This document shows positions 6,462 through 8,413 of a stretch of DNA of 8,413 nucleotides, piece by piece; position 1 is the stretch's first letter; every line of letters begins with the position of its first letter. The notes beneath the pieces were generated by a model. It had not been told where the DNA came from and ran no database searches. It saw nothing but the letters and a program-made list of their open reading frames with translations. Origin of the DNA: JAWXTS01 sp044433305 (GTDB taxonomy: Bacteria > Bacteroidota > Bacteroidia > Bacteroidales > Rikenellaceae); contig JAWXTS010000070.1 in assembly GCA_044433305.1 (NCBI GenBank), positions 1 through 8,413 on the forward strand, written 5' to 3'. The position numbers were made by a program, and so were the translations under genes.

Positions 6462-7835
6462 CTACTCTATACCTTTAAATAGTCTGCTCCAGCGTACCTT
6501 GCTTGGAAACGACTTGTTCTTGTCTAGCGACAGCCACTTGAATGATGCGCGACCAACAACATGGTCCTCAGGCACAAAGCCCCAGAAGCGCGAATCTAGC
6601 GAGTTGTGTCTATTGTCACCCATCATAAAGTAGTAGTCCATCTTGAATGTATAGCTGTCTGCCTTTTCCCCATTTATGTATATCACCCCGTCTTTAACTT
6701 CTAGCTCGTTGCCCTCATAAGTCTCTATAATACGTTGGTATAGAGGTAGTGTCTGCATATTAATATCAACGGTACTACCCTTTTGTGGAACCCACAGTGG
6801 CCCGAAGTTGTCTTCTGTCCAAGGATAAAGAGAGCTGTTTGGGAAAACATTAAGCGACACCTCAGTCGACTCATAACGCTTCACCTCTACCACGTTAGGC
6901 AGAGCCGCTATGGCGTTGTAGTTCGCATCATTCAGTGGCATGATATAGGTGCCACTATTCTGGTTATAGCTTATCTCGTCTTGTGAGATTCCTAGTTCCT
7001 CTAGCATTATAGGTGAAAGCGAGGAGCCTTGTGTTTCAACAAAATATACGTATTGGCGACCAGGTATGTCTATCTGTTTCTGGTCATTGATATATACTTC
7101 GGTATGTCGTACTTCTATCACATCACCCGATACGGCAACCGCACGTTTGATGTAGTTTTCTCTTTTATCCACTGGGCGGGCTACAATCTCTGAGCGTGAC
7201 CATAGCTGCTGGCGGCCTTCCTCCTCACCGTAGTGCAACTGGTAGTCACGTAGCAGGTCATAGTAGTTGGCTGCTTGATTGGCCATTGCCACGGTGTCTC
7301 CTGCGGGGAAGTTGAATACAACAACATCGTTACGCTCTAGGCTATCAGGGCCCCATAGTCTGTGGTATGGCTTCTTGATCCACTCAACGAAAGACTTCTT
7401 GTCTGTCGAGAAGGGCATTGTATGGTGTACAAATGGAAAAGACAGCGGTGTGTTAGGCATCTTAGGTCCGTATGCCATCTTACTAACACACAGATAGTCG
7501 CCAACAAGCAGCGAGCCCTCCATAGAAGATGTTGGTATCACATACATCTCGAAGAAGAATACTCTAATTAGTGATGCCACTACCGTTGCAAAAGCTATCG
7601 CCTCGACCCACTCAGAGCTTTTTCTGTATAGCGAGCTACGATTCTTTTGTTCTTTGTGCTTGCTCCATACTAGCTTGTGCATTTTCTTGGATATGTAGAT
7701 GTCGTATATGACTACTAGCCCTAGCAAAGCCCATAGGCTGCCAACCCATACTACAAACCACAGAAGGTATATTATTGCTACAACAGAAAACTTGAACCAT
7801 CTGTTCTTCAGCAAGCTTTTGATTTTATTATTCAT
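6462..7835 (-). CDS. lepB: Signal peptidase I, long Bacteroidota form
   Basis: This inner-membrane serine protease cleaves signal peptides from exported proteins. At 457 residues it is longer than E. coli LepB (324). A hydrophobic hairpin lies at about 15-48, then a strongly basic cytoplasmic stretch (50-75) and a membrane segment (76-98) that places the active site outside. The nucleophile is S104 in PTSSMEGSL (101-109). The catalytic base is K230 in ENYIKRAVAVSGD (226-238). The C-terminal S26 box GDNRHNSLDSRFWG is at 406-419. The Ser-to-Lys distance is 126 residues, against 55 in E. coli, and a second insertion fills about 250-395; both are common in this phylum. Residue 236 is Ser where the family usually has the Pro of PGD. 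The start ATG (7833-7835) is ten bases after dapB, preceded by TAAAATAAAG. The gene is complete. Confidence 0.97.
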   Translation of the reverse strand: MNNKIKSLLKNRWFKFSVVAIIYLLWFVVWVGSLWALLGLVVIYDIYISKKMHKLVWSKHKEQKNRSSLYRKSSEWVEAIAFATVVASLIRVFFFEMYVIPTSSMEGSLLVGDYLCVSKMAYGPKMPNTPLSFPFVHHTMPFSTDKKSFVEWIKKPYHRLWGPDSLERNDVVVFNFPAGDTVAMANQAANYYDLLRDYQLHYGEEEGRQQLWSRSEIVARPVDKRENYIKRAVAVSGDVIEVRHTEVYINDQKQIDIPGRQYVYFVETQGSSLSPIMLEELGISQDEISYNQNSGTYIMPLNDANYNAIAALPNVVEVKRYESTEVSLNVFPNSSLYPWTEDNFGPLWVPQKGSTVDINMQTLPLYQRIIETYEGNELEVKDGVIYINGEKADSYTFKMDYYFMMGDNRHNSLDSRFWGFVPEDHVVGRASFKWLSLDKNKSFPSKVRWSRLFKGIE

Positions 7836-7845
7836 CTTTATTTTA

Positions 7846-8413
7846 TTATAAACCTAGTAGGTCATTCATAGAATATATGCCCTTCTTATCTTTCAAAAAT
7901 TCGGCAGCCAAAACTGCTCCCATAGCAAATCCACTTCGGCTCTTGGCGTTATGGCTTATGGTTATGGTGTCGGCCTCAGACTCGTAAGTCACGGTGTGTA
8001 TACCCGGAACAACGCTACGGCGTATAGCTGCTATCTCTAGTTCGTTTGGCTCGGTTGTGGTGCCACAATACCATTTCTCCTTGCGCTCTAGATTGTCTAC
8101 TATACCCTCAGCAAGCGTTATGGCTGTTCCGCTCGGAGCATCTTTTTTCATCGTGTGGTGCACTTCCTCTAGGGTCACGTCATATTCATTGAATCTATCC
8201 ATAAGCTCAGCTAGCCTACGATTGATATTGAAGAGGATGTTCACTCCCACGCTAAAGTTTGAGGCATAGAAGAATCCGCCCTCTAGCTTGTTGCACAGGC
8301 TTTCAATCTGGTTGTATCTATCGAGCCATGCAGTGGTGCCACATACAATGGGTGTGCCTGACTCAAGGCATCGAGTAATATTATCAAAGGCGGCATCTGG
8401 TGTCGAGAACTCT
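7846..8413 (-). CDS. dapB: 4-hydroxy-tetrahydrodipicolinate reductase (5' end outside window)
   Basis: This is the C-terminal 188 residues of DapB, which uses NAD(P)H to reduce the DapA product to tetrahydrodipicolinate on the way to diaminopimelate and lysine. The reading frame stays open to the right edge, so the GTG at 8248-8250 is an internal valine, not the start. About 50-80 residues with the N-terminal GxxGxMG nucleotide-binding loop are missing. Visible motifs, counted from the first whole codon, are IVCGTTAWLD (22-31), SNFSVGVNIL (51-60), the catalytic signature EVHHTMKKDAPSGTA (83-97) with H85, H86, K90 and the DAPSGTA substrate loop, and VPGIHTVTYES (135-145). RSGFAMGAVLAAEFL (159-173) ends the fold. 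In the nicotinamide-side GTTG motif the last Gly is Ala. The TAA stop at 7846-7848 is ten bases before lepB. Confidence 0.97.
   Translation of the reverse strand, partial: EFSTPDAAFDNITRCLESGTPIVCGTTAWLDRYNQIESLCNKLEGGFFYASNFSVGVNILFNINRRLAELMDRFNEYDVTLEEVHHTMKKDAPSGTAITLAEGIVDNLERKEKWYCGTTTEPNELEIAAIRRSVVPGIHTVTYESEADTITISHNAKSRSGFAMGAVLAAEFLKDKKGIYSMNDLLGL

Larger units (their letters stand above)
1..8413 (-). other. Probable eight-gene co-transcribed block
   Basis: All eight genes face the same way, with spacers of 10, 4, 18, 15, 2, -11 and 6 bases in order of transcription. None is long enough for a terminator hairpin. The Bacteroidota sigma-factor -7 motif (TAnnTTTG) was not found in any spacer or near a gene start with a matching -33 element. 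The promoter is therefore expected to the right of the window, and the end of the transcript to the left. Internal promoters within coding sequence cannot be excluded by eye. No start codon has a GGAGG-like sequence at the right distance, which fits the weak use of Shine-Dalgarno signals in Bacteroidota. Confidence 0.65.

Noticed and set aside
8248..8250. GTG as a start for a 134-residue DapB
   Set aside because: The frame continues open to the window edge with good DapB sequence (IVCGTTAWLD), so this GTG is an internal valine and the true start is outside the window.
1..8413. Mobile element, defence system, CRISPR array or biosynthetic cluster
   Set aside because: Every base except about 55 in short spacers belongs to eight recognisable housekeeping-type genes. 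No transposase, integrase, repeat array, toxin or nuclease partner is present.

Overview
The window is a stretch of bacterial chromosome, almost certainly from the Bacteroidota and probably the order Bacteroidales. Four things point there. The signal peptidase I is the long form (457 residues) with the inserted segments usual in that phylum. The UvrA has serine-containing segments where other bacteria carry two of their Cys-x2-Cys pairs. Aspartate carbamoyltransferase has a separate PyrI regulatory chain. None of the seven visible start codons has a Shine-Dalgarno sequence; the bases before them are A/T-rich instead. G+C is moderate, roughly mid-40s percent by eye. I cannot name a genus.

All eight genes lie on the minus strand, so transcription runs from high to low coordinates: dapB (5' end outside the window), lepB, a YigZ/IMPACT-family gene, pyrB, pyrI, uvrA, an M16 zinc peptidase, and a class I O-methyltransferase (3' end outside the window). 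The spacers are 10, 4, 18, 15, 2, -11 and 6 bases, so more than 99% of the window is coding. No spacer can hold a promoter or a hairpin terminator, and there is no gene-free stretch to describe. No tRNA, rRNA, CRISPR array, insertion sequence, phage gene or attachment site was seen.

The simplest reading is one long co-transcribed housekeeping block. DapB supplies the lysine/diaminopimelate pathway. LepB removes signal peptides from exported proteins. PyrB and PyrI are the catalytic and regulatory chains of aspartate carbamoyltransferase, the committed step of pyrimidine synthesis. UvrA recognises damage in nucleotide excision repair. The M16 peptidase and the methyltransferase are likely cytoplasmic. 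Apart from pyrB-pyrI, the genes share no pathway; the arrangement looks like genome packing rather than a dedicated system.

I looked for an undescribed system and did not find one. What merits a second look is modest: the reduced cysteine set in UvrA, a Pro-to-Ser change beside the LepB catalytic lysine, a Gly-to-Ala change in the DapB GTTG motif, the mixed gene order with an 11-base overlap, and the unusually free use of the tetranucleotide CTAG.
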